Shown in pieces: positions 34,689 to 45,686 of a DNA stretch of 64,000 nucleotides. Under the pieces are notes generated by a model. That model did no database searches and was not told the DNA's origin. It saw nothing but the letters and a program-made list of their open reading frames with translations. Position 1 is the stretch's first letter; each line of letters starts with the position of its first letter. The stretch is from Collybia mongolica (lineage: Eukaryota; Basidiomycota; Agaricomycetes; Agaricales; Clitocybaceae). Both the position numbers and the translations under genes were made by a program. The stretch covers positions 1,922,001 through 1,986,000 of the forward strand of contig JAAXNY010000008.1 of the NCBI GenBank assembly GCA_013420905.1. The letters run 5' to 3'.

Positions 34689-36487
34689 AGGCAAAGGAGG
34701 CTCAAGGGGCCAAGACAGAGACACAAATTGAGGTCAGGTCCTCCAAGACCTTCCTCCGCATCCCCAACTTCCCCTTCTTTGGTACCACCATCACATATGA
34801 CAAGGCCGGGAAGCCCATTCCCATCACTCCTCTGGAGGTCAAGGCAATCCTTGAATCCTGCAAGTGGAAAGGTGTGATCCACCTGTACCAAGGGGCGCTC
34901 CCCCGCATGGTCAGGAACTCCAAAACGTCGGACTCATGTACTGTGTTTTTTGACATCTACAATTCTCGTGGAGGTACCCACCTCTGCAGCCTTCGGAACA
35001 AGAGCTTCATGCTTGGGTCCCAGTCCCTGACCATCCTGCCCACTGATAAGCAGACAGGAGTCCCTATCTGCACAAAGTGCTGGAGGTTCGGCCACCGCAA
35101 GGAGGTCTGTCCCTTCAGAGCTCAATTGTGCTCCTATTGTGGCAGGCCCCATGATGCCCACAATCACCGCAACTTGGTGGCATGCTGCAAGGCTGCCCCC
35201 AAGGCTACCCCACCAAGACTTGCCACACCGGCAGGTCATAAGTGCCCACACGCCTCCCGATGCGCCAACTGTGGCCTCGCCCATGAGTCTGACAACAGGA
35301 AGTGTTCCTTTTGGAAACACTGCTACAATGCCAAATGGCTAGCGGCCAAGTACACTGAAATAATGGGCCATGGATGCACAAGACTGGTCACAGCCATGCT
35401 TTGACCACCTGTGTGGTGCGATGCATCACCGGACACGCTCCAATTGGGGCATTCTGATCCCAATTCTTCAAAGAGGAATCTGTCTCCTGTAGGTGCGGTG
35501 CTCCCCTGAAAACCATACAACATGTCCTATATGACTGTCCACAACACGGATGGGAAGACAAGCCCAGCCGCCAGCTGCGCTATGCGTGGCTGGTCGACTT
35601 CCTCTTGGAGAACGAGAGCACTTTTCCGTTCAATGTTCCCTAGTCCTAAACAGGCTAGGGGCGGTACTCAGTGTTCTAAGTGATGGCTATAGGGTGCTCC
35701 CTGCCCAAACATGCAAACCTGGATAATCGGTGGACTTGAAGCCACCACCTGCTGCGGGGGGCCTACCCCCTGGCATAGATTGGCCCTTCTGGCCTGTGTA
35801 CAATGAGCTTTGGCTCCATTCGCTAGTTCGACTCTGGTCGGGCAAGCATCCTAGCTCCACAGCACTTTGTCTTCTGCCCCCCTCCCCCATTCCTCCAATT
35901 ACTACTTGTAGTGACCAGCGCATGTATTAGGTACAGTTGGTATATAAAATGTTGACCCAAAAAAAAAAAAAAAAAAAACCTCAGTTGCCCAGGCAACTTC
36001 CTGGTGATACTGCCATTCAAGCTCCTGTATTCAGGCTTATGCTGCAAGTAGTTGTTGTTCCAAAGTTGGTTGAGAGGGAGGGTCAAGGGATTCCATGGAT
36101 GGATCACTGGATGCAGATAGGAGAGTAGGGTCAAATTGTGAAGGCATAGTATAGATCTAAAAGATTGGAAAAGAGTAGATGATGAGGCTCCCAGATACTC
36201 TGTCCAAATTTTCTGCAGTTGAGCCCTATGCACACCTCTTGTGAGAGAACTGCTCCTGTCTTCTCTGTTCAACCAAGCAACAGTGGTAATTTAGTACCCT
36301 TAGTGATTGCTACTTGAGATGGACTCAATGTTTCTCAAGGTCAGGCAAAATCAGTGTCTCTTTAGTGGATGTATACAAAAGAAAGAAGATGGTCTGGTTT
36401 GGTCAGTGTGGGTTTGGTGTGAAACTGGGTGGTTACATAGCATAGTAGCAGTGAGTGTAGAAGGGAGTCTTGATCTTCTGTTGGCAA

Positions 36488-36834
36488 TGCAACAAAAACA
36501 GTCACTGCAGAATTTCAGAAAGTAGAAGAGGAGAGAGAGCACAAGAGATAGAGAGCTGAGAAGACCTGTCTGTATTGCAGAGAATAGACAAGATCAAGAC
36601 TATAGAACAAGTAGCCAGAGGTGCAGTATATATACAACTACCTAAGGGGGACCAGAGTAGAATAAATATGGAGAAAGGTAAACCAAACATAACCAGGGTA
36701 TGAAATGGAATGATGGGAGTGATGGGAGAATTGTAACTACTGGGAATAGATGAATTAACAGCTGATTCCACTAGATAAAAAATAAAATAAGATCAAAAAG
36801 ATGGAGATAAGATGGGAATATAATTTTCATGACA
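36488..36834 (-). repeat. GYP2 5' LTR
   Basis: 347 bases, same ends as the LTR at 19226-19594 (TGTCATGAAAATTATATTCC and TTGCA on the minus strand), with TATATATA at 36627-36634. About 20 bases shorter than its partner through an internal deletion (after CCAGGGTA). Confidence 0.85.
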
Positions 36835-37835
36835 TTTTGACTCGTGGGGGTGGGCAATCCCTGTTACTTTTTGGAAGCGTGATGTCACGGCCTGTGACCA
36901 AAAACATCACAAATCTTGATACACTCTGTTTCCTCACCTGTTTCCCCCACTCCTGGGCCACTATAACCTTTATTCTTTTCCCAAAATAAATGTAATGCAT
37001 ATATGCTATGAATACATTTAAATACATCTCACATAACCCTCAATTTTCTGAGAAATCTTCCCAAGCACTCTCCCCTCCTTCTACTGGATCTGTTTCATTG
37101 ATAGCCATGTCTTCAGCCTTTTTTTCCACTGTAAGGCACCCATTCCTTGCTGGTGAACAGGTCTACAGCCTTCTCAAGTGCTTTTCTCATACTATCAGCT
37201 TTTGTGTTGCTCAGTAGGGTTTTGATATTTGTAGCCCCAACAGCTTTGAAAGCCTTAGACTGAGCTTGTAATGCCTTTCCTTGCCAACCTGTTCTCTATC
37301 CAAAATAAGCTCAGTCCTTGATATTTCTTCATCCCTATCCTTTTTTCTTTCCTCTCTTTTTTGAGCAGCAGTCTGGGCTATCTTTTCTTCATTATGTTCA
37401 ATGATTTCCAATTGCCTCTTTTGATCTTCTTTTTATTTTTTATTTTTTTATTTTTTTTTATTTTTATTTTTATTTTTGGTTCATATAATAATATTAAGCA
37501 CATGTGGGTTTGACCCAGCTACATGCGGGCATAAAAACCTATTACCACTAAGTAGTCTGTAATGAGCCATCAGGGTGGAGCTGTACACTAAGTTGCTCTC
37601 CAGGTTGTATTACGGGTCTAGACTGAGGATACCTGCAGTCCAACGGTACTGTACTGTACCATGTCTGAACCTCCCAATGCCTTAAAGGTTTGCCTTTGCT
37701 TGTCGGGGCATGGTCCCCTCCCTTCACGTTGGTACCCCATTCCACTCCCCCCCTGGTATTTTCAGGGTGCCCTGGAAACCCATTACTCCCCCCCAGTGTC
37801 GAAGATAAATGTCCAAACTAAATGAACAACCCATA

Positions 37836-39443
37836 CAGTGGCTCAAAAAACTGCCCCAATGTTTGTACATTTTTGAAAGATCAATATGGTATGAAGTGCT
37901 GACATAAGCAGGGAACCTGGGGTAATTATGTAAGATACTATGACATCGTGGCTTTCCAATGGACCCTGGATCATGTGATTTGGATCAAAACCCATTAAGC
38001 TATAGGCCAAACAAAATGATTACTCATTGGGGCAGTTTTTTGACCCTCTATTAATTTTCTATCTAATACTTTGTATGACCACCTTTTGCCTTTATAACTG
38101 CTTGTATCCGCCTGGGCATACTTTCTATCAGGTTTTGGCATACCTCTGGTGGAATTTCACCCCACTCTTCAGCCAATCTATCCCACAACTCATGTACTCC
38201 TTTGGGTGGTGTCGGATATTCTTTAAGACGGCGCTTGAGATGTTCCCAAAGGTGTTCTATTGGATTCATGTCAGGGGATTGGGCAGGCCAGCCAAGGACT
38301 TGAATGTTGTTGTCTTCAAACCACTGTGTGGCCAGTCCAGATGTGTGTTTGGGGTCGTTATCTTGCTGAAAGTAGCGCTCGCCATCCACCATTTCCAACT
38401 TCTCAAAACTTTCCTGAACTCCACTCTCCAAAATTTCACAGTATTGAACCTTGTCCATGTTCCCCTGCACCTCTATGAGCTTTCCCACTCCATTCCACCC
38501 CATACAACCCCATACCATGAGGTTTCCTCCTCCTCCATGTTTGACAGTAGGTGATGTTGTTCTATCAGATGGTGGTTCTCCCCTTTGTTTCCAGACATAA
38601 ACCTTTCCATCTGACCCAATCCTATTGATTTTGGTCTCATCTGTCCATAGAACCCTTTTCCAGTCCTCCACAGTCCAGCTTTCATGATATTTTGCAAACT
38701 GGAGACGCCGGATGTGATGGGCTCGTTTGAGAAGAGGAGCTTTCCTCTTTGTAGCAGCATAAAATTGATTTTCCTTGAGTGCATTTCTGACTGTCTGGGG
38801 TGTGACAGGATTGGGGATGATGCCATTGATGAATTGGGTAGCCTGAACTGCATTATCAAGCTTCCCTGACTTGATTTGACGAATAATTGACTGTTTGTCA
38901 CGAACAGACAGCTTGGAGGGGCGGCCACCAAGGTTGTTTTCTTTGTTTCCATCCACATCTTTGCTGATCCTACTGATGGTACCCTTCCCTAGACCAGTTT
39001 TCTCCTTGATTTGATGCTGAGAATAGCCCTCATTGAGGAGAGAAACAACAGTATTGTGCTGAGCAGTAGAAATGGCTTTCATGATGGTGGTAAGAGGTCA
39101 AGAAGATGATTGAACCAATTCCAACATGTCAAATTGATACAAATAAAGTCACATGACATTGTTTATTCTTCCCACAGTCCATAATGTTCTTGCATTGGAT
39201 CATAAATGCCAGAATAATGGAAAATAAGATAAGGGTCAAAAAACTGCCCCAATGAGTAGCCATTTTGTTTGGCTTATAGCTTAATGGATATTGATCCAAA
39301 TCACATGATCCAGGGTCCATTGGCAAGCCACGATGTCATAGTATCTTACATAATTACCCCAGGTCCCCTGCTTATGTCAGCACTTCATACCATATTGATC
39401 TTTCAAAAATGTACAAACATTGGGGCAGTTTTTTGAGCCACTG
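37836..39443 (-). mobile_element. TC1-B: complete Tc1-like element
   Basis: 1608 bases, TA at 37834-37835 and 39444-39445, same terminal and subterminal inverted motifs as TC1-A. I see about half a dozen differences in the whole length, so these are recent copies of one element. Confidence 0.95.
38063..39082 (-). CDS. Tc1-like transposase, intact (339 aa)
   Basis: Same protein as at 25263-26282 except His for Cys at residue 23, in the first helix-turn-helix. D148, D241 and E276 are all present (DD34E), as is the GRPSK linker. Nothing in the frame suggests loss of function. The codon at residue 23 is CAT here and TGT in the other copy; both derive in one step from CGT, the Arg expected if a CpG was hit on opposite strands. 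Confidence 0.95.
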   Translation of the reverse strand: MKAISTAQHNTVVSLLNEGYSQHQIKEKTGLGKGTISRISKDVDGNKENNLGGRPSKLSVRDKQSIIRQIKSGKLDNAVQATQFINGIIPNPVTPQTVRNALKENQFYAATKRKAPLLKRAHHIRRLQFAKYHESWTVEDWKRVLWTDETKINRIGSDGKVYVWKQRGEPPSDRTTSPTVKHGGGGNLMVWGCMGWNGVGKLIEVQGNMDKVQYCEILESGVQESFEKLEMVDGERYFQQDNDPKHTSGLATQWFEDNNIQVLGWPAQSPDMNPIEHLWEHLKRRLKEYPTPPKGVHELWDRLAEEWGEIPPEVCQNLIESMPRRIQAVIKAKGGHTKY

Positions 39444-42400
39444 TACCTCAAACCTGCTCCCCCTCTCCTGAGTCCCCCTATTACTTTCCCCCCTGTTCCA
39501 CACCGCTCTCCCAAAGCAATGACTCCCCTCCAAACTGAGGCTGCCAAATCCCACCATTGGTCGATAAACTGGCATTCTCCCCAAGAGGTGTGCTCTGTGC
39601 AGGGCCAGTAGCTGATTGGGGGCCAGACCCCTTCCTCCTTTTGTGTTTGGGTGTAGTGGTTAAGCAAGTACAAATAAATCGTCGAGAATGTTGGTGGTGA
39701 CACTCCCTAAGGATCTGCGCAAAGCAGAGTACTAGAGTTGTGGTGTCCTCATGTGGCCTGGTAGTTGATGAGGTGGATGTGAACGGATTAGTGAAGCCCC
39801 CAGTACAGGCAAGATGAGATGACCCTGCAGATAGTCAGGATCAGCTCTGATAAGTTAAAAATTTGGATATGGTATAAAAGGATGGTGGCCCAGGCCAAAA
39901 GAGTGGTCTGATGAAAGGCGATGTCGATTAGGGATGAGGTGTTAGTTAGTTTAAGGACAACCTAGTGCAGGAGGGACAAATTCCCACGGTCGGATGGTGG
40001 TGGTAAAAGATCAAGAAGCGTCGCACGCCTCTTTTGATCTTCACCCTTCATATTTCTTGCTTCCATGTAAAGGAATTTATAGTCCTCAGGTGTATTGAGC
40101 TTGGCTTTCATAAAAGCATCTGTGTTGTTGTGGTGGTACATGTCCTGGGCATTATACTGAAGGACTGTGAGTTGTGGTTGCTGTCACATAATGATCCCAG
40201 AGCTCCTTCATTGACATCATTAGTAGCTGGCATCCATGCCAACTCCTTTTCACCCATAGTTGCCTCATCAATCACACCTTCTGGGGTGAATTCAGATGTA
40301 AAATGTTTCCATGTTATTAAAGCACCTTTGTGGAATTGGATGAGCAATGGCTGAAGATATGGCATGGTGGATTTCATTCTCTGTATCTTTTCAAAAACAG
40401 CTGGATTTTCCCACATTTCCCCATTCAAGGTTCCCATTTCATGGGATGCATTGTTACCAATAAGAAAGTTGGGATCACTGATAATCCTTTTTATGTGGCT
40501 CTGTACACTCTCATGTAGTGGGCCCAACATCATCATATTCTCTGCAGAGTGAACTGCCTTCATATATGGGTGGCTAGTTGATTGACCATATAGTGCCATA
40601 ACAGCCAACTCAGTCAATGTAGCTTGACAATGGAGTGCTTCCCACATATTTTTCTCCATATGGCTAAATTTTCTGTTGGTTTTACATTGGCAAGAGAATA
40701 CAAGGTATTCAAGAAATTTGTCAAGATATAAAAGCAGTATTCCAGCAGCTAAACAGTAGGTTCCAAATCAATTGTTTGATGTATCAGGAAATGTAAAATT
40801 TGTGCCAACATGTGCTCTCCACCAAAACTGGAACAGGTTCTGGTGTCCTTTCTTGTCATCTTTATGGTTTAAAATTGCACCAGTAACTTGTACAGCCTTT
40901 ATGGCACCTGAAACAGTTTTTCCAAATGCTCTTTCCTGGGCTGGAGTTATGACACCATCTCCAGGAATTATATCTTTAAGTGTTGCTGCATTATCTCTAT
41001 TGGCAAGTTTCACTGGCCCTTCAATACCATTCTCAGCCCACCAAAATGACATTGCTGCATAGCCTCCTTGTATAGAATTCCAATCCTTGTGGCAACCACA
41101 ACCAGCCCAGATGAAAAGAGTTAGAGCATGCTCCTCATTGTCAGACAACATTTCATAAGCTTCTTTGCCAAGTTGTTTTATAAAGGCTTCCATCATCTTT
41201 GCTCTTCTTTGGGCCTGTTCTTCCTCAGTAAGAGCATCCCATTTTTTCTTCCCACCAGCTTCAGAAATCATGTTCTTGTTGGCTGCCATAAAACCTAAAA
41301 GTAGTTCTTGATTGGAATTATCCAGTACAAGACCTTCACCTAGTGTCTGGAAGACTGCATCTTTTTTCATATCCTCCAGAATCTCAGCATCCTTTTTTTC
41401 TTTGGCACAGTGATCAGAAAGCAAACCAAGTAGTTTGATCAGGATTTCCACTAGATGTATGTATCCCTTAACAAGAATCCGTGAGACTGTCCACCAGCTG
41501 ATACCTCCAGTTGTTTTTATACCAGCACAGTGCAAAACAGCATGAATGACTTCACCAACACTGTCCTTTGAGCAGCCAGATTTAACAAGAAGTTGGATCA
41601 AGTTTTAAGCCTGTTCAGTATATACACCTTTGTACAGTAGACTAAAAGTTGATTTCTCCTTCAAAGATTTCTTGTTTGATTCAACTTGTTTTTTGAGTTT
41701 CTGAAGTTTTGAACAATATTTCTTGAATCCTTGTTGCACCATAGTGATTTTGTTCTGATATTGTTGCCATTCAGATGCTGAACATTCCAATAAAGAAGAC
41801 AGTTCCCACTGCAACTTGATATTTTCTTTCTCAAGTTTCATGGAAGATTCTACAGTAGAGAGTGCATTTGATATGAGAACTGCCTTTTCCTGTGTGTTCT
41901 GGGCAGTTGATTCATACTGTGTATTCAACTGCTGCTGAAGTAAGGCTTTCTTAACCTCAGTATGCTTTTGTATTTGTCTCTCAGCATGTAGAGCTTTATA
42001 CCACTTATCAGCCTTTTTTTCAGCACCAAGGAGCTTCTGAGAGGTCTCAGCCAGTTTCTTATTGGTTGTTGCAAGAGCAGTAGTAAGATGCCTCAGTTTC
42101 TCTGATTCTTCAGCCAGCTCTGTCTCTAGCTTTGCATTATACTTTTCAGCCTGTTGGAGGGCTTCCACTACCAGATGATGCTCATGATACTCATGAGCCT
42201 TTAATCTTGCATGAGCAGCCCTCTCTAGCATTGCCTGAGCTTGCTTCTTGGCTTTTGGCATATTCTGATCAATGTGTAACTATAGCTAATGATGATGTCA
42301 CTGTCACTAGATACTATAGCCTATATAACTTGTACTTACCTGAGGATAGGCTCACCAGGAAGGTAGGGCAAGTAGAGTAGAAAGTGGGGTTTAAGAGTGG

Positions 42401-42491
42401 ATGAGTTTGTACCATGAGGCATTGGTGAGGCATCCTAAGGCTGTGATCACACTCTGTGACACCATGTGACCCAGTGAAACCAGAGGTAGAA

Positions 42492-42784
42492 CTTGTATCC
42501 TAATCTCCTCCTTCAATTCTCATCCAATTGCTTTGGTCCAAGGGGCAAAATAGCACTATTTTCTGAGCTCTACAAACTCATTAGAAGGGACTTTAAATTT
42601 TTTATCTCCTTCATGTAAGAAAGCCCATTTTTAGTGGTAAAATAGGAAGTCTTGGGTGAAGGAGGAGGAATATTTAGAATATCTCTTAATGGGTTTGTAG
42701 AGCTCAAAAAGTAGTGCTATTTTGCCCCTTGAACCAAAGCAATTGGATGAGAATTGAAGGAGGAGATTGAGATATGAGTTTTGC
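42492..42784. repeat. Foldback element / long hairpin
   Basis: Two arms of about 90 bases are inverted copies: left from AATCTCCTCCTTCAATTCTC through CTTTGGTCCAAGGGGCAAAA to CTACAAACTCATTA, right the reverse (TAATGGGTTTGTAG to GAATTGAAGGAGGAG). About 95 bases of unrelated loop lie between. It looks like a foldback MITE. Transcription would give a long dsRNA stem. Target duplication not clear. Confidence 0.7.
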
Positions 42785-43135
42785 CCTCTATGAATGGTGC
42801 CATTTGGCAGGTAAGTGATTGGCTCTCATAGTTCCACACTCCTCCAGGGAGAATCTATCACATCAGGATGTTAAGATAGTACTATAAGCTATATTTACAA
42901 TGAAATTTCTATCATCTGGAAGTGGTGCCACTCACAGAACACAATGTATCAAGATTTGGGGTCACAGCGTGATTATCTCGCGTCTGTGACGCGCGTCACA
43001 CTTACCGGGAATTGTCCACCCCCACAATTAGTATGAATTTTTCATTTAACGCGTGACAAAAATATCGCGTGACCGTGTCTTTAAGGCTTGCAACTCGCGA
43101 ACTTCAAGAACTGTCCTCGAAACCTTTCCGCGACC
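42785..43135. other. Region upstream of POLD3
   Basis: No reading frame. CpG content rises sharply after about 42960 (TCGCGTCTGTGACGCGCGTCAC), with direct and inverted GCGTGAC/GTCACGC words near 42975-43075 just before the start codon. This probably is the promoter and leader of the gene. Confidence 0.4.
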
Positions 43136-45143
43136 ATGTCTTCTCAGGCAATTCACGATTATCTTACCAAGGAGATTACTATCGAGAGGAACATCGTATG
43201 CTCACTTGATCTCAACCTTGGGATGCTCACGCTGACTACGTCGAAGGTCACATATCGCTCCCTCAGTCGAGCAATGATAATTCATGTCAATATCGCAAAG
43301 AAGTGAGCAAATACACCCCTTAAGCTATTTGGACGAAGCTGACCCCATGCTCTAGCGAACTTGCTAAATATCATTCCCTCGCTCCTTTTGAATCACAGGC
43401 ATCAAAGTCAGCTGCTACATATCTGCTCTCTGGAGAAGTATTAGCTCCTCATGCACGTAGCTACGAAGATGAGGGTGTGGATATGGACGACGAAGATGGG
43501 GCGTCCGAAGATTGCGACAGTGATGGTGACGAGGATGAGGTTGTACGCACTCGACTTATGCTCGTGAATGAAAGGGATTTGGAAGGTGTGATGATGTGGG
43601 CACGATATACGCGTAACGTTCGTTTGACAATTCTCACTAGTCGCCAAAAATCAGTTCACGCGCTTGGAATCGATTCACGTTTATAGCCTGGCTCCATCGC
43701 CCATTCGTGTATGTGGTGACTCGCTGGTGTTTCGATGAGTAATTCTGAGCATTCACCACAACTTTTTCAGGACGCTGGTCTGCTCTGTGCCCCAACAGAT
43801 ACCATACGCTTAATAGATGGGCAGCAAGGGTCTGCGATCGTGTCTGCTGTTGGCAAGATTGTTGGGAGAAACATCCAGGTATTTGTGCCTCGCCTTTTCA
43901 TTTTTCCCAACTCTTCATGTTATATAGGTCAAAGCTCTATTAACCAAAGGGAAGGCTCCAGCTCAGCCTATCGCTGGCCCATCAAAAATAAAGATCGGAA
44001 AGGTGGCAACTCCGGTTGCGAAAGCTATGGAGAAAACTACTATCAAGGATGCTATGAGTAAGGAGGATATAGCGAGGGATAGAAAGACCAACAGGACGGC
44101 CAAATCTTCCGGAAAACTCGACTTCTTAAAAGCTAAGGCGAAAGAACCAAGACCAGCTGAGCCCAAGGAAACGCAAATCAACCAGAAAGAGAAATTAGTG
44201 GAAGAATCTAAAGAGACAAAGCCTGATAGACCGTCACTGAAGCCCAATACGGACGCGGTATGATTTTTTTTTCTTTTTCTCGGGCTTTCTGTAGACTAAC
44301 GTTCTTTTTTAGAGAGGTAAAAAGCGCAAATCTCCCATGGTAATGTCGGGCACAGATGATGATGGAGGATCTCCTCAATTTAAATTGGTGCCGACGCCTG
44401 GTGGAATTGTGCGGGTGAAGAAGCATACCGTTTTATCTGACGATGAAGACCAAGACGACGCTCCACTACCTGCTCGCAGACCTAGAAAAAGTGCACGAGC
44501 CTCAGAACCAGTTGACTCGGATGCTGAAAATGAGGCTAGGGCCCTGATGGACGTTGATGACGGCATGCTGCTTATATATTTCGCAGTTCTTTTGCTAACA
44601 ATCCATAGACCAAGTCGTGCGTGTGACACGAGACGCCCCCCCTATGAGTACCAAGGAGGTCGAGCAAGATGCAGCAGAGGAAGCCGATCATGACGTTGAA
44701 ATGAGTTATAATGCAATACCAACAACAAAGCCCAGAAAACGCCGAGAAAAGAAAAACATTCCTATAGGGACCAACGGTGTGAAGAAGAAGAGGGTAGTGA
44801 AAAGCCGAATGACGACTGATGCAAAAGGCTACATGGGTATGACTTTCCTTCATCTGTTACATCTTTGCTGATACGTCGCCCAGTCACGGAAGACTATTCT
44901 TCATATGAATCTGCGGAAGAAAATGAGGAGCCTGAATCAAAGGTCAAGGCCAAGACGAAGGGGCGGTCATCAGCGAAAGTAAAAGCGAAACAAGAGGAAG
45001 AAGATTCTAAGTCGACACCACCCCCAAAGTTCAAGGCTACCAAAGCTAAAACTCCTGTTAATAAAACCGCAAAATCCAAAACTGCTCAGCCTAAACAGAA
45101 AAGCCTTGCTGGGTTCTTTACCGCTCCTAAAACCAAGAATTAA
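43136..45143 (+). CDS. DNA polymerase delta subunit 3 (Cdc27/Pol32 homologue), 9 exons
   Basis: Non-catalytic subunit that links Pol delta (and Pol zeta) to PCNA in the nucleus. Exons: 43136-43195, 43247-43302, 43356-43585, 43641-43708, 43771-43878, 43928-44257, 44313-44562, 44609-44836, 44884-45143. Their sum is 1590 bases, 529 residues plus stop, in one frame. The N-terminal part has ERNIVTYRSLSRAMIIHVN, AKNELAKYHS and ATYLLSGE, the winged-helix region typical of POLD3; LESIHVYSLAPSPIR follows. The long middle is charged (Lys/Glu/Asp) with basic patches (KKRK, KPRKRREKK). It ends with a PCNA-binding PIP box, QKSLAGFF. Intron 7 would use a GC donor (G|GCATGC), the only non-GT one. CpG-rich, no stops, unlike everything around it. 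Confidence 0.88.
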
Positions 45144-45686
45144 GTGAATTTATATAATAACGTTATACCACCTACTGTTCGACCTTGTCAAAAAGAAAAT
45201 GGACATAATATGTTACGGCGGTTTCGGAAAACCATAGCACTGCAGGCTCCTAGAACCATCCCCTCGCACCATTTCGAAACCGAGGTTTGTCCATGTTTGC
45301 GTTGTGGCAAACATGTTTCGGGAATGGTGTAGAGCATCTTTGCAACTTGGTGATCTCAGACATTGCCCATAAACCCTAGCTTAGGGGTTAGACAACTGTT
45401 TTTATGTCAATAAATTCTAAGGCAACCATTTTAAAAAATATTTTTTCACATTGTTGTAAGCCCTAGCACGGATCGGCTAATCTGCAAGCTGTACCTGTGG
45501 ATCATGCCATGGATCAGCTATCTGCAGTTACCAGTTGATTTTAGTGCTGAACTGCAGATAACTATGGATTTCAGTCAATCTGCTGCTCCCCCAGACTGCT
45601 CCCCCTCTCTCATGGTTCTGCTTGTACCAAGCTTGTTACAATCTCATAAGTAGTTCTACAATATGATGTGCATATACTTGGTTGTT

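Larger units (their letters stand above)
31426..35640 (+). pseudogene. LINE2 ORF1 joined to ORF2 tail (broken, split by HAT-4)
   Basis: ATG 31426 (MGKDNPPGRSQ) is followed by TGA, two more TGA before 31740, then a long open stretch (31732-32559) homologous to LINE1 ORF1 (LHNTTELMNLWTEKGYRVP, GLVQMAKSFPSAP). After HAT-4 it continues through RSSKTFLRIPNFPFFG, HLYQGALPRMVRN and three zinc knuckles: CTKCWRFGHRKEVC, CSYCGRPHDAHNH, CANCGLAHESDNRKC. Soon after YNAKWLAAKYTE the text switches to the end of ORF2: CRCGAPLKTIQHVLYDC and ESTFPFNVP with TAG near 35641. Endonuclease, RT and RNase H are absent. Confidence 0.85.
31300..35978 (+). mobile_element. LINE2: internally deleted non-LTR element
   Basis: Flanked by CCTCAGTTGCCCA at 31287-31299 and 35979-35991 (13-base duplication inside GYP2 gag). 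The 5' end CACGCTTCTTGACTTGTTAC matches LINE1; the 3' end matches LINE1 down to TATATAAAATGTTGA plus a poly-A of about 20. HAT-4 is inserted in ORF1. Almost all of ORF2 is missing: ORF1 runs directly into the last part of ORF2. Without HAT-4 it is about 2.66 kb. Confidence 0.9.
30593..36147 (-). pseudogene. GYP2 gag (broken, split by LINE2)
   Basis: Starts at ATG 36147 (MPSQFDPTLLSASS), with TAA and TGA soon after (LLAA, stop, A, stop, IQELEWQYHQE). LINE2 interrupts after EVAWATE; gag resumes below 31287 with VIKQLFHSHKGIKV, a capsid region (KLKELQQGHSTVDEYVVSFE), and a basic Pro-rich tail. In the next frame, just below 30590, lies a zinc knuckle, CWKC-stop-KPGHHAVDC. One stop (31099) also splits the capsid. 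Gag would package element RNA. Confidence 0.85.
19226..36834 (-). mobile_element. GYP2: Ty3/gypsy chromovirus with both LTRs, multiply interrupted
   Basis: Minus-strand element: 5' LTR 36488-36834, gag from 36147, protease about 29985, RT 29230-28411, RNase H and integrase to 20360, chromodomain, a third ORF, 3' LTR 19226-19594. Two insertions split it: the TA element (22106-28408) in RNase H and LINE2 (31300-35978) in gag. Without these it is about 6.6 kb, a normal chromovirus size. The reading frames are riddled with stops. The 5-base flanks outside the two LTRs (AGTGA left, TTTTG right) do not match, so the ends may have been joined by recombination or deletion. Confidence 0.9.
37430..40026 (-). 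mobile_element. Poly-A retroposon RP, copy 4 (holding TC1-B)
   Basis: Reversed copy, flanked by the 16-base duplication GCCTCTTTTGATCTTC at 37414-37429 and 40027-40042. Its tail is the T-rich, partly mutated run at 37430-37483; its start (GCTTCTTGATC reversed) is at 40020. TC1-B is inserted at a TA near ATACCTCAAACC. Without it, about 988 bases. It disrupts the gene 37040-42261. Confidence 0.9.
37040..42261 (-). pseudogene. Multi-copy basidiomycete protein (possible transposase), broken
   Basis: ATG 42261 opens MPKAKKQAQAMLERAAHARL, then a long coiled coil to about residue 210. TAA at 41605 interrupts it before LIQLLVKSGCSKDSVGEVI. The central part has FIWAGCGCHKDWNS, LANRDNAATL, ILNHKDDKKG and FPDTSNN; TGA follows where Arg (NRF) is expected. 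Then TLTELAVMALYGQSTSHPYM, LGPLHESVQSH, WMPATNDVNEGALG and, after the retroposon, EIIEHNEEKIAQ and an end AWEDFSEN at 37040. From memory these motifs belong to a family with many copies in Agaricomycetes, often called hypothetical; conserved Asp residues make a DDE-type transposase possible. Relative to those, about 80 residues after ISWWTVSRIL seem missing. No element termini were found around it. Confidence 0.55.

Noticed and set aside
37040..42261. Assigning the broken gene to a named transposase superfamily
   Set aside because: Motifs are suggestive but no inverted ends or target duplication were found, and the family name could not be verified.
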